Shown here one piece after another: positions 18,794 to 27,434 of a stretch of DNA of 49,573 nucleotides. Location: NCBI GenBank assembly GCA_037139415.1, contig JBAXGN010000032.1, positions 1 to 49,573 of the forward strand, written 5' to 3'. Numbering within the stretch: the first letter of the stretch is position 1; each line of letters opens with the position of its first letter. The translations under genes and the position numbers were made by a program. Under the pieces are notes generated by a model. That model was not told the origin of the DNA, did not search any database, and saw nothing but the letters and a program-made list of their open reading frames with translations. Origin of the DNA: Verrucomicrobiota bacterium. GTDB taxonomy: Bacteria > Verrucomicrobiota > Verrucomicrobiia > Limisphaerales > Fontisphaeraceae.

Positions 18794-19195
18794 TTAACGC
18801 TTGCTGAACTGGAAGCGCTTGCGGGCACCCGGTTGCCCGTATTTCTTGCGTTCCTTCATGCGTCCGTCGCGCGTCAATAATCCTTCACCGCGCAGCACCG
18901 CTTTGAACGTGGGATCCATGGACAACAGAGCGCGGGCAATACCCATGCGCACCGCGCCGGCCTGCCCCACCACTCCGCCACCGTCCACCTTGATGCGAAG
19001 GTCCACCTTCGCAGCGGTATCCGTGACCAACAACGGCTTCAGTGCGTGACCACGGTGATTTTCCACCGTGAAAAAGTTTTCCAGCGCCCGGTCATTGACC
19101 GTGATTTTTCCGGACCCCAGCGCAAGGCGCACGCGTGCCACCGAGGTTTTGCGGCGACCGGTCCCGAGATATTCCTGAATCTTTGCTTCTGACAT
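18794..19195 (-). CDS. rpsI: 30S ribosomal protein S9
   Basis: Small-subunit ribosomal protein of 133 residues. It shows the S9 signature from [16 protein letters not shown] at the start, through [19 protein letters not shown], to the C-terminal tail [17 protein letters not shown] that reaches the P-site tRNA. The length matches bacterial S9 (about 130). It follows rplM by 31 bp in the universal rplM-rpsI order and is closed by a strong terminator. Confidence 0.98.
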   Translation of the reverse strand: MSEAKIQEYLGTGRRKTSVARVRLALGSGKITVNDRALENFFTVENHRGHALKPLLVTDTAAKVDLRIKVDGGGVVGQAGAVRMGIARALLSMDPTFKAVLRGEGLLTRDGRMKERKKYGQPGARKRFQFSKR

Positions 19196-19226
19196 AATCT
19201 GAATGGCTTGGGTTGTGAATGATTGA

Positions 19227-19661
19227 TTAACCGGTGATCTTCATGACTTCCGGCACTTGCGCGGCATGCGGATGGGTGCCGCCTTTGTACACTTTCAGCT
19301 TGGTGAGCAGCACGCTTCCCAAACGGTTCTTGGGCAGCATCCCTTTCACCGCATGCATGACCAGAAACTCGGGATTGTGAGCGCGGATTTCCGCCGCGCT
19401 ACGATGGCGCTCGCCACCTTTCCACCCGGAATAGGACATGTAATCTTTGGCCTCTTCCTTCTTGCCGGTCAGGCGTACTTTCTCGGCATTGATCACGACG
19501 ACAAAGTCGCCCGCATCCAGGTGAGCCGTAAAAACGGGTTTATCTTTTCCACGCAGAGCGTTGGCCACTTGGACCGCCAAGCGGCCCAATACCACACCAT
19601 TGGCATCCACAACGTGCCACTTGCGCTTTTCCAAATCAACTTTCGGCAAATATGTTTTCAT
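19227..19661 (-). CDS. rplM: 50S ribosomal protein L13
   Basis: Large-subunit ribosomal protein of 144 residues, starting [20 protein letters not shown]. It has the L13 core [47 protein letters not shown] and [14 protein letters not shown] chose ATG 19661 because GAAGG lies 5 nt upstream and the protein then has the normal length; an upstream in-frame start would add seven non-conserved residues. First gene of the rplM-rpsI operon with a credible promoter just upstream. Confidence 0.98.
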   Translation of the reverse strand: MKTYLPKVDLEKRKWHVVDANGVVLGRLAVQVANALRGKDKPVFTAHLDAGDFVVVINAEKVRLTGKKEEAKDYMSYSGWKGGERHRSAAEIRAHNPEFLVMHAVKGMLPKNRLGSVLLTKLKVYKGGTHPHAAQVPEVMKITG

Positions 19662-19691
19662 CAGGACCTTCAATAAAATCAAGGAGCGGAG

Positions 19692-19719
19692 AAAGTATCA
19701 GACGGCACACGTTAGTCAA
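19692..19719 (-). promoter_or_regulatory. Candidate sigma70 promoter for rplM-rpsI
   Basis: On the minus strand TTGACT (19714-19719) is separated by 16 nt from TACTTT (19692-19697). Transcription would start about 25 nt before the rplM ATG. The -35 box matches 5 of 6 consensus bases, the -10 box only 3 of 6 but with the key T, A and final T. Confidence 0.45.
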
Positions 19720-19823
19720 TACACAATTCTAAAGAAATTTTATCGACCGGGACGAGCTGACTTCCCACCGCCCACCAATACACAGAACTTCTTCACAAAC
19801 AATGGGTTACTTTCACCCGCTGG

Positions 19824-20318
19824 TCAGGAAGTCGTTTCGGCCGGGGTTGCGGTGGCGACCACCAAGGTCTTCGGAACAGCCGGTTTCGCCTCAGCCGGCG
19901 GCGCGACTTGAACGATTGCGGCGACGGGCGGAACCAGATCGCGCTTGGGGGTCGGTTTCCGTTTCACCACCTCACGCTTTGGCTTGGTAATAATAATCGT
20001 TCTTGTTTCGCTCTTCGCCACCGGCTTCGTTGGCGCCGGATTGGCTGGCTTGGGCAGGGACTTGACCGCTGGTTTGGCCGCCGGGACAGTCTTCCGCACC
20101 GCCAATGCCTGCCGCGCCGTGGCGAGTGCGACCTTGGCTTTCTTGATGGCTTTCTTGTCGTGTTTTGCCTGTTTCCGAGCCTGTTTCCATGCGGCTTTGG
20201 CACGCCGGGCGTTTTCCTTGGCGACTTTGGCTTTCTTCTCCGTCATGTTCAACTGTCGTTCGGCACTACGAATGAGACGCTGAAGCGACTCCACGGATGT
20301 TGTTTCAATCTGCACCAT
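19824..20318 (-). CDS. Lys/Ala-rich histone-tail-like protein of unknown function
   Basis: Protein of 164 residues. The first third is a predicted coiled coil (residues about 5-45, SLQRLIRSAERQLNMTEKK). It is followed by repeating Lys/Ala helices (AKENARRAKAAWKQARKQAK, KKAIKKAKVALATARQAL) and a Pro/Ala/Lys-rich disordered tail. Composition resembles bacterial histone H1-like proteins and other basic DNA-binding tails, but no defined family motif is visible, so nucleic-acid binding is only suggested by charge. Consistent reading to the stop, with codon use that looks like real coding, supports a gene. It lies upstream of rplM on the same strand, about 100 bp from the rplM promoter, and is probably transcribed separately. 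Confidence 0.6.
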   Translation of the reverse strand: MVQIETTSVESLQRLIRSAERQLNMTEKKAKVAKENARRAKAAWKQARKQAKHDKKAIKKAKVALATARQALAVRKTVPAAKPAVKSLPKPANPAPTKPVAKSETRTIIITKPKREVVKRKPTPKRDLVPPVAAIVQVAPPAEAKPAVPKTLVVATATPAETTS

Positions 20319-20774
20319 AAAAATTTACTCTGAATAGGTCTTGCCGTAACAAAAGTGGATGGCCGGGCCACTTGCGGCATGACGGTTCAATCAATAGCCT
20401 GTGAGCAATAATAATTATGTTGTGATAAAAAAGTGAGCGCATGGTACCCCCCTCACCCCACAAGTCGTCAAGATCAATACGCGCAAAAAAACTGAGGGGA
20501 AAGGAAGTCCGTCATAAAAAGAAGGCCGATTTTCAAACAGGACGAACCAGTGCTCGCGCGTCAATGCCATCTTCAATGCCATGATGATGATGGACTATCT
20601 GAGAGGACGTGATAAACATCCAAGGCTGCATCAAGCGCGTTGGTGCGTTACGAAAACCCCGAACCGCCGCTTCCAGCTTGAACCAAACCGAGCTTGATGC
20701 AGCCCTGATAAACATCAGTTTCCACAATTTTCCGCTTTTGATCGGGAGAAAAATAATGCATACTTTGCGTTGGT
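20319..20774. other. 456-bp intergenic region with a MITE-like element
   Basis: Region between the divergent Lys/Ala-rich gene and the first CNNM gene. I see no supported gene here. An open frame beginning at 20609 merely reads through the inserted repeat and into the CNNM gene in another frame. The stretch holds the short copy of the inverted-repeat element (20621-20706) about 70 bp before the CNNM start codon. The A/T-rich part at 20400-20435 could carry promoter signals, but none is convincing. Confidence 0.6.
20621..20706 (-). mobile_element. MITE-like element, short copy (86 bp)
   Basis: Inverted termini GGCTGCATCAAGC (20624-20636) and GCTTGATGCAGCC (20692-20704) are perfect over 13 bp. 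The element is bordered by a perfect 10-bp direct repeat GATAAACATC at 20611-20620 and 20707-20716, as expected of a target-site duplication. Read on the minus strand it matches both ends of the 290-bp copy at 30811-31100, with only single-base differences in each end and about 204 bp less in the middle. It has no coding capacity, so it would need a transposase in trans. Confidence 0.7.
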
Positions 20775-22028
20775 ATGACGCGGGTTGTGGTTTTATGGAT
20801 GCTCTGGCTGGGCTTTGCAGCGTCGAGCGTATTCTTCGCGCTGGCGGAGACTGCGCTTTTCTCGCTTGGCAAGTGGCAGGTTCGGCAGTTGGCGTTGCGA
20901 CATCCGCTGCGTGGCGAGCTGGTGCAAAAGCTGCTCAGCGTCCCGCATGATTTGCTGGCCACGATTGTCCTGGGCAACACGTTCTCCAACGCCTTCATGG
21001 TGGGGCTGATCGTCTGGCTGACACCGCACAACGATTGGACGATCTACCTGGTCATGGCGGCGCTGTTCGCGCTGATTCTGCTGGGCTGTGAGGTGGCCCC
21101 AAAAACCCTGGCCGTGCGTGACCCTGTGCGATGGGCGTTATTAGTGGCACCCACGGTGCAATGGCTGCTTCGTGGTAGCCGCCCCTTCCGACGGATCGCA
21201 CAGGGGCTGAATGATTTGATCGTGGCCATCGCGGCCCGGCGTGCCATCAAGCCACACACCGGCGTGACGGAAGAGGAATATCAGGAACTCGTGGAAATGG
21301 CGTTTCAGCAAGGTTCACTGGGCGCCTCGGAAAAAGAAATCATTCTGCAAATTATCGCGCTGGATCGCAAAACCGCCCACGATGTCATGCGACCGCGCTC
21401 CCAGATGGCCTGCATTGCCGACGACTTGAGCGTCGAGGGTATGATCGCTGCCGCGCGCAAGTACCGGCATAAACGACTGCCCATTTATGATGAAACTCCG
21501 GACACCATCGTGGGCATTCTGAACACCCAAGCGCTGCTTTTAAATCCCGGCGTGGATTTGGCGGAGGTGATCGAGTTCCCGTCGTGCGTGCCGGGCTCCA
21601 TGAACCTGCTGCAACTGTTCAAAAGCCTGCAAAAGCAGCAACGCGGTCTGGCCATCGTGCTCGATGAATTCGGCGGCACGGCGGGAGTGGTTTCCATGGA
21701 GGATATTCTGGAAGAAGTCGTGGGGGAAATTCGCGGAGAAGTCGAGCCGCAAGGGTTTGTGATGGAAAAGCTGGGAGAGGGCCGCTGGCGAGTCAACGGC
21801 ACGATGCGGCTGGATGATTTTCGACGGGAATATCCGGCCTTGAATGATTATCCCGGGGTGGACACCCTCGGGGGACTGGTCTGCGCGCTGGCCGAAGTGG
21901 TACCCGGCGAGGGGGAGATTTTTCAACATCATGGCTTACGGTTAAAAGTGCTGGTGGCTGACGAACGTCGTGTGCGTGAACTGCTCGTGGAAACAATCGG
22001 ACGGACACCGAAAGGAACCGCCGCATGA
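20775..22028 (+). CDS. CNNM/CBS-pair/CorC membrane protein (first of three)
   Basis: Membrane protein of 417 residues of the HlyC/CorC (CNNM, formerly DUF21) family, linked to Mg2+ or Co2+ homeostasis. Order: CNNM domain with three to four helices (about 1-180; FFALAETALFSLGKWQVRQL, LLATIVLGNTFSNAFMVGLI, GCEVAPKTLAVRDP), a CBS pair (about 200-320; HDVMRPRSQMACIADD, RLPIYDETPDTIVGILN, LAIVLDEFGGTAGVVSMEDI) and a C-terminal CorC_HlyC domain (about 330-410; VNGTMRLDDF). Overlaps the next gene by ATGA. The MITE-like insertion lies about 70 bp upstream of the start. Confidence 0.9.
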   Translation: MTRVVVLWMLWLGFAASSVFFALAETALFSLGKWQVRQLALRHPLRGELVQKLLSVPHDLLATIVLGNTFSNAFMVGLIVWLTPHNDWTIYLVMAALFALILLGCEVAPKTLAVRDPVRWALLVAPTVQWLLRGSRPFRRIAQGLNDLIVAIAARRAIKPHTGVTEEEYQELVEMAFQQGSLGASEKEIILQIIALDRKTAHDVMRPRSQMACIADDLSVEGMIAAARKYRHKRLPIYDETPDTIVGILNTQALLLNPGVDLAEVIEFPSCVPGSMNLLQLFKSLQKQQRGLAIVLDEFGGTAGVVSMEDILEEVVGEIRGEVEPQGFVMEKLGEGRWRVNGTMRLDDFRREYPALNDYPGVDTLGGLVCALAEVVPGEGEIFQHHGLRLKVLVADERRVRELLVETIGRTPKGTAA

Positions 22029-23011
22029 AAATACCCCTGCTGTTTGCCCTGTTTTTCTTCAATGCGCTGGCGTCGTTTCTGCTCTCCGGGATGGAAGCGG
22101 GGGTACTGGTGCTGAATCGGATGCGCGTCCGGCAATTGGCACGCAAAGGGCATCAGCGGGCCAAGCTGCTGCATACCTTCCTGGAAAAACCGGAGCACTT
22201 CCTGTGGACAATCCTGGTGGGCAATACGCTGGCAAATTTCATCATCATCACCTTGGTGGTCGGGGTGCTGATCCATCAATTCAATGAGCGTCCGGCGCTG
22301 CTTCTGGTGGTGTTTATCCTGTTGGTGTTCCTGCTCTACGCCGTCTGTGATCTGCTGCCTAAAATGCTGTTCCGTGCTTTTCCCAACCGTTTATGCATGA
22401 TCACCGCGCCCTTGTACCAGTTTATGGCCACCACCCTGGCACCCTTGGTCGGCCCGTTGCAAGTGCTCACCAACCATCTGTCCCACTGGTTCGGAAAGCA
22501 GGGTTTCACCGTCAGCCTGTTCGGCCATCGCGACGAATTGCGCCTGATGATGCAGGAATCCGCCCCCGCCCTCTCCAGCGAAGAGCGCCAAATGATCAAG
22601 CGCGTGCTCGAACTGCAAAACATCACCGTGAGCCAGATTGCCATTCCGCTCGACCGCACTGTCACCGTGACCACCACCACCCCGATGCGGGAAGTCATGG
22701 AAATCTGGCGTGAAAAAAAGATCAACCGCATTCCCGTGCGCGACGCGGGCGGCGGCACCCGCCAGATCGCCGGCATCATCAGCCTGCGGGCAGTCTTGTA
22801 CCGGGAAGACGTGCAACCCGACCGCCCGGCCAGCCAATATGTGAAGCCGGCGATGTATTTGGACGAGGATACCCGCCTGGAAGTGGCGCTGGGGCGGCTG
22901 CAACGCAGCGGGGAACGCATGGCCATTGTGCTCGCGCGGGATAAACGCGAAATCGGGGTGGTGACGTTGCAGGACATTTTGCGCGTCGTGTTTGGCGAAG
23001 TGAGCATTTGA
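22025..23011 (+). CDS. CNNM/CBS-pair membrane protein lacking CorC domain (second of three)
   Basis: Membrane protein of 328 residues, paralogous to its neighbours. It contains the CNNM membrane domain (about 1-170; LSGMEAGVLVLNRMRVRQLA, WTILVGNTLANFIIITLVV, YAVCDLLPKMLFRAFP) and a CBS pair (about 195-325; TVTTTTPMREVMEIW, RIPVRDAGGGTRQIAGII, IVLARDKREIGVVTLQDILR). It ends right after the second CBS, so the C-terminal CorC_HlyC domain found in the flanking paralogues is absent. The clean stop and 9-bp gap to the third gene suggest this is natural domain loss, not a recent frameshift. It may act as a hetero-oligomer with the full-length partners; that is inference. Confidence 0.88.
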   Translation: MKIPLLFALFFFNALASFLLSGMEAGVLVLNRMRVRQLARKGHQRAKLLHTFLEKPEHFLWTILVGNTLANFIIITLVVGVLIHQFNERPALLLVVFILLVFLLYAVCDLLPKMLFRAFPNRLCMITAPLYQFMATTLAPLVGPLQVLTNHLSHWFGKQGFTVSLFGHRDELRLMMQESAPALSSEERQMIKRVLELQNITVSQIAIPLDRTVTVTTTTPMREVMEIWREKKINRIPVRDAGGGTRQIAGIISLRAVLYREDVQPDRPASQYVKPAMYLDEDTRLEVALGRLQRSGERMAIVLARDKREIGVVTLQDILRVVFGEVSI

Positions 23012-23020
23012 CCTGAACGC

Positions 23021-24367
23021 ATGGACGATAACGGACTCATCTTATTTTTGAAAGGGATGGCGGTTTTCACGCTCATCCTGCTCAATGGTTTTTTCGTGGC
23101 GGCAGAGTTTGCCTTCGTGAAGCTGCGGGATACCCAACTGGAGCCACTGATCCTCAAGGGGCATCGCCGGGCCAGCATCGCGCGCCGCATCATCCACAAT
23201 GTGGAACAATGCCTGAGCGCCACGCAGTTGGGCATCACGCTGTGCGGGATGGGCCTGGGCGCACTGGTGTACCCGGTGTATGAAGCACTGCTCGCGCCGG
23301 TGTTTCTGTTGCTGGAGGTGCATTCCGAAGTGACCCGGCGCACCACCGCCATCATTTTCGGTTTTGTCATCAGCACGGTGTTGTTGATTGTGATTGGCGA
23401 ATTGGTGCCCAAAGCCCTGGCCATTCGCAAAACCCTGCCCACCGCGCTGGCGGTGGCGAAACCATTGGAATGGTTTTTCAAGCTGACTTACCCCTTCATC
23501 TGGACGCTGAATCACCTGGCCAATTGGTTCCTGCTGCAACTCGGCATCCAGCCCGTGCCGCATGGTGCCGCGCACTCGGAAGAGGAAATCCGGCTGCTGG
23601 TTTCCTCCGCGCAACAACAAGCCGGCGCCACCAAGTTGGGCCGGGACATCGTGTTGAACGCATTGGAACTGCGGCGGCGCGTGGTGCGGGAAGTCATGCG
23701 CCCACGCCAGGAAATCACCGTCCTGAACACCGAAGCCACGATGGAGGAGTGCCTGGAGGTGGCGGATAAGACCCGATTTTCACGTTTCCCACTCTGCGAG
23801 CATGGCGACCTGGATCGCACCATCGGTGTCATCCACATCAAAGATTTGTACGCCATGCGCAAACGCGTGGCCACCGCCCGGGGCCTCATCCCGGTCAGCA
23901 AAAAAATCATCTATCTGCCACCCACGGCCCGGTTGGAAAGGCTGCTGGCTTTGTTCCTTGACCGAAAGCTGCACATGGCTGTGGTGGTGGATGAATATGG
24001 CGGCACCATCGGCATGATCACGCTGGAAAACATTCTCGAAGAGCTGGTTGGTCAAATCCAGGATGAGTTCGATCAGGAAAAACCGCTCTGGGTAAAAACT
24101 GACGTTCAAACTTGGGAGATCGAGGGGACGCTGCCACTGCATGAGCTGGCCGATCTCATTAATGAGCCGATGAGCGCCGAGGGAATTTCCACGGTGAGCG
24201 GCTGGGTCACCCAACGCCTGGGTGGTTTCCCGAGGGAAGACAACGTGGTGCCGGTGGGGCGCTATGAATTGCGCGTGCTGGAAGCGGATGCCACGCGCGT
24301 CGTCCGGCTGAAGGTCAGCCGGATTTCCGAGGCCAGCGCAACGCCGGAATCGGGCAATGCGAGCTGA
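23021..24367 (+). CDS. CNNM/CBS-pair/CorC membrane protein (third of three)
   Basis: Membrane protein of 448 residues with the most complete CNNM/CorC architecture of the three. CNNM domain (about 1-195; FFVAAEFAFVKLRDTQLEPL, CLSATQLGITLCGMGLGALV, VIGELVPKALAIRKT), CBS pair (about 215-345; REVMRPRQEITVLNTE, RFPLCEHGDLDRTIGVIHI, MAVVVDEYGGTIGMITLENI) and CorC_HlyC domain (about 360-435; WEIEGTLPLHELADLI). The family is associated with divalent-cation transport or resistance. Third gene of a tight three-gene operon, converging on the BatA/VWA gene 62 bp away. Confidence 0.92.
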   Translation: MDDNGLILFLKGMAVFTLILLNGFFVAAEFAFVKLRDTQLEPLILKGHRRASIARRIIHNVEQCLSATQLGITLCGMGLGALVYPVYEALLAPVFLLLEVHSEVTRRTTAIIFGFVISTVLLIVIGELVPKALAIRKTLPTALAVAKPLEWFFKLTYPFIWTLNHLANWFLLQLGIQPVPHGAAHSEEEIRLLVSSAQQQAGATKLGRDIVLNALELRRRVVREVMRPRQEITVLNTEATMEECLEVADKTRFSRFPLCEHGDLDRTIGVIHIKDLYAMRKRVATARGLIPVSKKIIYLPPTARLERLLALFLDRKLHMAVVVDEYGGTIGMITLENILEELVGQIQDEFDQEKPLWVKTDVQTWEIEGTLPLHELADLINEPMSAEGISTVSGWVTQRLGGFPREDNVVPVGRYELRVLEADATRVVRLKVSRISEASATPESGNAS

Positions 24368-24429
24368 TGATCTGCAGGCTACCACCGCGTAGGCGATGCC
24401 GTCTGGAAGGTGTGGGCTTGAGCCATGAT

Positions 24430-26532
24430 TCAACCCCGTTGGGGCGAACTGGAAAGCTTCTGCTCCATCGTTGAAACGGATAGTTCCGTCGGTTTACGCG
24501 GTGGCTGATTGGCCAACCAACCTTCCACCCCCAACGCCAGCAAGGCCAGGAGAAGAAACGGCAGGAAGGTGTCGAGCGACGATTGCATTTTGCGGGCTTC
24601 GGCGGCCACCGATTCGGCGTCTGAGAAATTACGAACCCCGTAGCTCAGGCCGGCCAGCGCCGGGACTTTATCGCTCGCAATAAACTGGCGCACGCCTTCC
24701 TTGCTGGAAGAACGCACCGCCACGCAGTACATTTTTTTCCCGGCGGTAACGGCATACACTCCGGTTCGCGGAAACACCGGGCGGTTGGCGGATTCGCCTT
24801 TCCATTCAATCACACTGCCGGAGATGGTCTTGATTTCCATCGCCGGAGAATCCTCGGGCACCTGCACCAAACGCTCACCCGCCACCAGCGACACAATGAG
24901 GTCGGGCATCTCTTCACCCGCCAGTGCCATATTTTGCAATAGCGCCAGGCTGCCGCCTTTCAGCGGCAGTGTGCTCCAGGTTGGGTCCATGGCTACACCG
25001 CTGTAAAACACCGTGCCCTTCCCTTTTTTACGTTGCGCGAGCAACACCCGCCCATCCTCCAACCCCATCAACGGATTGACCTGCTCGGTAACTTTCAAGG
25101 GCAGAAACTTGAACGCCTTGAGGCCGCGCAAAACGAGTTCACCGCGGGTATTGCGCAGATCGGCATACACCGGCGCATCCGGTTTGAAGGCGAGCATGGG
25201 CAAACCTTGCTCCAAGGCGATCAATGGTTCAGTGCTGGCGCCAATCCAATCCGTAGCCCCACGCGCCGGATCAGCAGAACTAGTGGACGGAACGATCAAG
25301 ACGTTGCCGCCCTGCTCAATAAAGTTCTGCACCGTTTGCCGCTCCGCCTGGCGTGCGGGCAGGTTGTGCCAGGGAATCACGAGCAACACCGGTTTGCGGT
25401 CCAAAATCGCATCGTTCATGGCCGCCGGTTCAACGTAATCAGGGACGAGGCCGGTGAATTTACCGTCGCCGGAAGGCGACAACGCAGTGGGAAGTAGTCC
25501 GAACTCCTCGCGCGCCCCGATGAACAGCGCCAGGCGTTTATCCATGCACGAAAACGCCAGACTGGCTTTGTTATCCGCCGCAAAACTGTCTCCTTCAAAC
25601 CAGACGTTGACCCAATGCAGCCCGGGATTGAGCGGATCGAGCAGCATGGCGGCTGATTTTTCCGAGCGCGCCGGAATATTGAACTCGGTCAGCCCCTTAT
25701 TGCCTTGATCATCAGACCAGTTAAGCCGTCCGCGCACTTCCAACTCGCCAGCATTGGCCAGATCCAGGGTGAGGGGAATTTTGCGGCCAGCGAGAATCTT
25801 GCGTTCAGGCAGGCGCACCCCAACCAGACTGGCATTACCCTCACGATCCGTTTGGGTGGGGATGCGATGTACAATCACCACCGTCCCCGCGCGGGGATTG
25901 CGCAGGCTGACGGATTTGGTCCATTCGACTTCTTGAAGGTCGGAAAAAATGTGAATTTCATAACGGGTGGCGGCACTGCTTTCCAACAGGGCGACGGCGC
26001 GGGACAATGCCTGGGCAGCGGAACCGGAAGCCTCCGTCTCCTTGATGTGCGAGAGTCCCGTTTTTAAAGCGGTTTTATCCGCAATCAAGCCCGGCGGCAA
26101 CGGCACCGAAACGTCCTCCACCAACAGCACAATGCCGGCGGAATCCTTGGGTTGCAGGCTGGCGATCAATGCCTGAGCCCCATCCACCGCAACTTTCAAC
26201 TTGGTCTGTTCGCCTTTGAACCTGCCGCTCATCGAACCGGAGTTATCCACCATGACCACCATGGCAATGCTTCCGCTGGAACCCGCGCCAAACCAAACGA
26301 TTTTGCTCAGCGCCAACAGCAGGAAAAGAATGAGCAGGGTGCGCAGGAGCAGGATGAGGTATTCCATGATCCGACGACGCGAACTGAGCTTGGGGTCAAT
26401 CCGGTGAAAGAACATCAGCGATGGAAATGGGCGCGGACGTTTCTTGATGCGGAAAAACAGGTGAAACAGAATGGGCAGCGATGCCAACGGCAGCAGCCAG
26501 AGAAAGAGCTGATGGATGATCGTAAAACTCAT
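24430..26532 (-). CDS. BatA-type membrane protein with VWA domain
   Basis: Inner-membrane protein of 700 residues. The N-terminal BatA/aerotolerance region (about 1-85; PILFHLFFRIKKRPRPFPSL, helices at about 6-27 and 58-80) is followed by a von Willebrand A domain with an intact MIDAS DxSxS at D96-S98-S100 (MVVMVDNSGSMSG). A long extracytoplasmic region and a final membrane helix (about 655-673, FLPFLLLALLALGVEG) follow. Such proteins accompany MoxR ATPases and DUF58 proteins and are thought to act as metal-dependent chaperone or signalling assemblies; the client is unknown here. The start is 4 bp after the DUF58 gene's stop, at the end of the minus-strand cluster. Confidence 0.9.
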   Translation of the reverse strand: MSFTIIHQLFLWLLPLASLPILFHLFFRIKKRPRPFPSLMFFHRIDPKLSSRRRIMEYLILLLRTLLILFLLLALSKIVWFGAGSSGSIAMVVMVDNSGSMSGRFKGEQTKLKVAVDGAQALIASLQPKDSAGIVLLVEDVSVPLPPGLIADKTALKTGLSHIKETEASGSAAQALSRAVALLESSAATRYEIHIFSDLQEVEWTKSVSLRNPRAGTVVIVHRIPTQTDREGNASLVGVRLPERKILAGRKIPLTLDLANAGELEVRGRLNWSDDQGNKGLTEFNIPARSEKSAAMLLDPLNPGLHWVNVWFEGDSFAADNKASLAFSCMDKRLALFIGAREEFGLLPTALSPSGDGKFTGLVPDYVEPAAMNDAILDRKPVLLVIPWHNLPARQAERQTVQNFIEQGGNVLIVPSTSSADPARGATDWIGASTEPLIALEQGLPMLAFKPDAPVYADLRNTRGELVLRGLKAFKFLPLKVTEQVNPLMGLEDGRVLLAQRKKGKGTVFYSGVAMDPTWSTLPLKGGSLALLQNMALAGEEMPDLIVSLVAGERLVQVPEDSPAMEIKTISGSVIEWKGESANRPVFPRTGVYAVTAGKKMYCVAVRSSSKEGVRQFIASDKVPALAGLSYGVRNFSDAESVAAEARKMQSSLDTFLPFLLLALLALGVEGWLANQPPRKPTELSVSTMEQKLSSSPQRG

Positions 26533-26536
26533 GGCC

Positions 26537-27424
26537 TCAGCTTCTGGTCACCCGCATGTGCATGGTATCCTCGATGGATTTGCGGGTCTCCACGAGATGA
26601 TAATCCGCCAGGCAATCCATGCAGCCCTTGCTCAACCGCTCGATAAACCGCTGCACCTCGTGCGCATAGGCGTCGCGAATTTCATCCGCCTGCACCACCA
26701 GTTTATGGCTGGTCTCCAACTCCTTGAGTTCCACCAATCCCGCAAACGTAAGGCGAATTTCCGCCGGGTCGAGCACATGCATAACGGTGACTTCATGGCC
26801 ATTATGGTGCAGGTGCCGGATGCCGCGCAACGTGCCAGCAGTATCATTCAATAGGTCGGAAATGAGAATAATCAGGCTGCGCGACTTGACCTGCTCAGCG
26901 ACCTTATGCATGGCTTCTTCAATCTTGCTGCGCCCGGACGGCTGGATGTCTTCGAGGCCAAGCAATAGCGGACGCAACCCTTCAAGGTTCCCGGTCGGCT
27001 GGAACATCCGATGAATATCATCGTTGAAAAACATCATCCCCACCGAGTCACTCTGGGAAACCAGGACATAGGCAAAACTGGCCGCCAAATAGCAGGCGTA
27101 ATCCATCTTGGTATGGATGCCTTCGTCCTTGAAATTCATGCTCTCCGAGGTGTCCAGCAGGACAAAGGCGCGCATGCTGGTTTCCTCTTGGTATCGGCGA
27201 ATCACATAACGATCCGTGCGCGCATACACCGCCCAGTCAATCAGGTTGGGCGGATCGCCCCGGGTATATTCACGGTAGTCCGCAAACTCCACGGAGGAAC
27301 CATGATGCGGCGATTTATGCTGCCCTTGGCGCCCGCCTTCCATGGGACGGCGCACCGAGATTCCGCTGTTGCGCAAGCGGTCGGCCAATTCCGGCGGCAG
27401 AAATTTATAGGCGGCGGTTTTCAC
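26537..27424 (-). CDS. DUF58 (VWA-like) protein partner of MoxR
   Basis: Cytosolic protein of 295 residues with the DUF58 signature FADYREYTRGDPPNLIDWAV followed by TDRYVIRRYQEE. A VWA-like fold follows (AFVLLDTSESMNF, a DxSxS-type MIDAS; LIILISDLLND). I chose GTG 27424, starting VKTAAYKFLPPELADRL, because it is the first start after the upstream gene's stop (10-bp gap). Longer in-frame starts overlap the MoxR gene by about 150 bp and lose similarity. DUF58 proteins are nearly always encoded next to MoxR ATPases and probably act as their adaptor. Confidence 0.9.
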   Translation of the reverse strand: MKTAAYKFLPPELADRLRNSGISVRRPMEGGRQGQHKSPHHGSSVEFADYREYTRGDPPNLIDWAVYARTDRYVIRRYQEETSMRAFVLLDTSESMNFKDEGIHTKMDYACYLAASFAYVLVSQSDSVGMMFFNDDIHRMFQPTGNLEGLRPLLLGLEDIQPSGRSKIEEAMHKVAEQVKSRSLIILISDLLNDTAGTLRGIRHLHHNGHEVTVMHVLDPAEIRLTFAGLVELKELETSHKLVVQADEIRDAYAHEVQRFIERLSKGCMDCLADYHLVETRKSIEDTMHMRVTRS

Positions 27425-27434
27425 CCGGCATCGC

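Noticed and set aside
20624-20704. Rho-independent terminator
   Set aside because: Although the ends pair, there is no T-tract and the flanking 10-bp direct repeat fits transposition better.
20609-20950. Small gene starting before the first CNNM gene
   Set aside because: It translates the 86-bp element and then the CNNM gene in the wrong frame.
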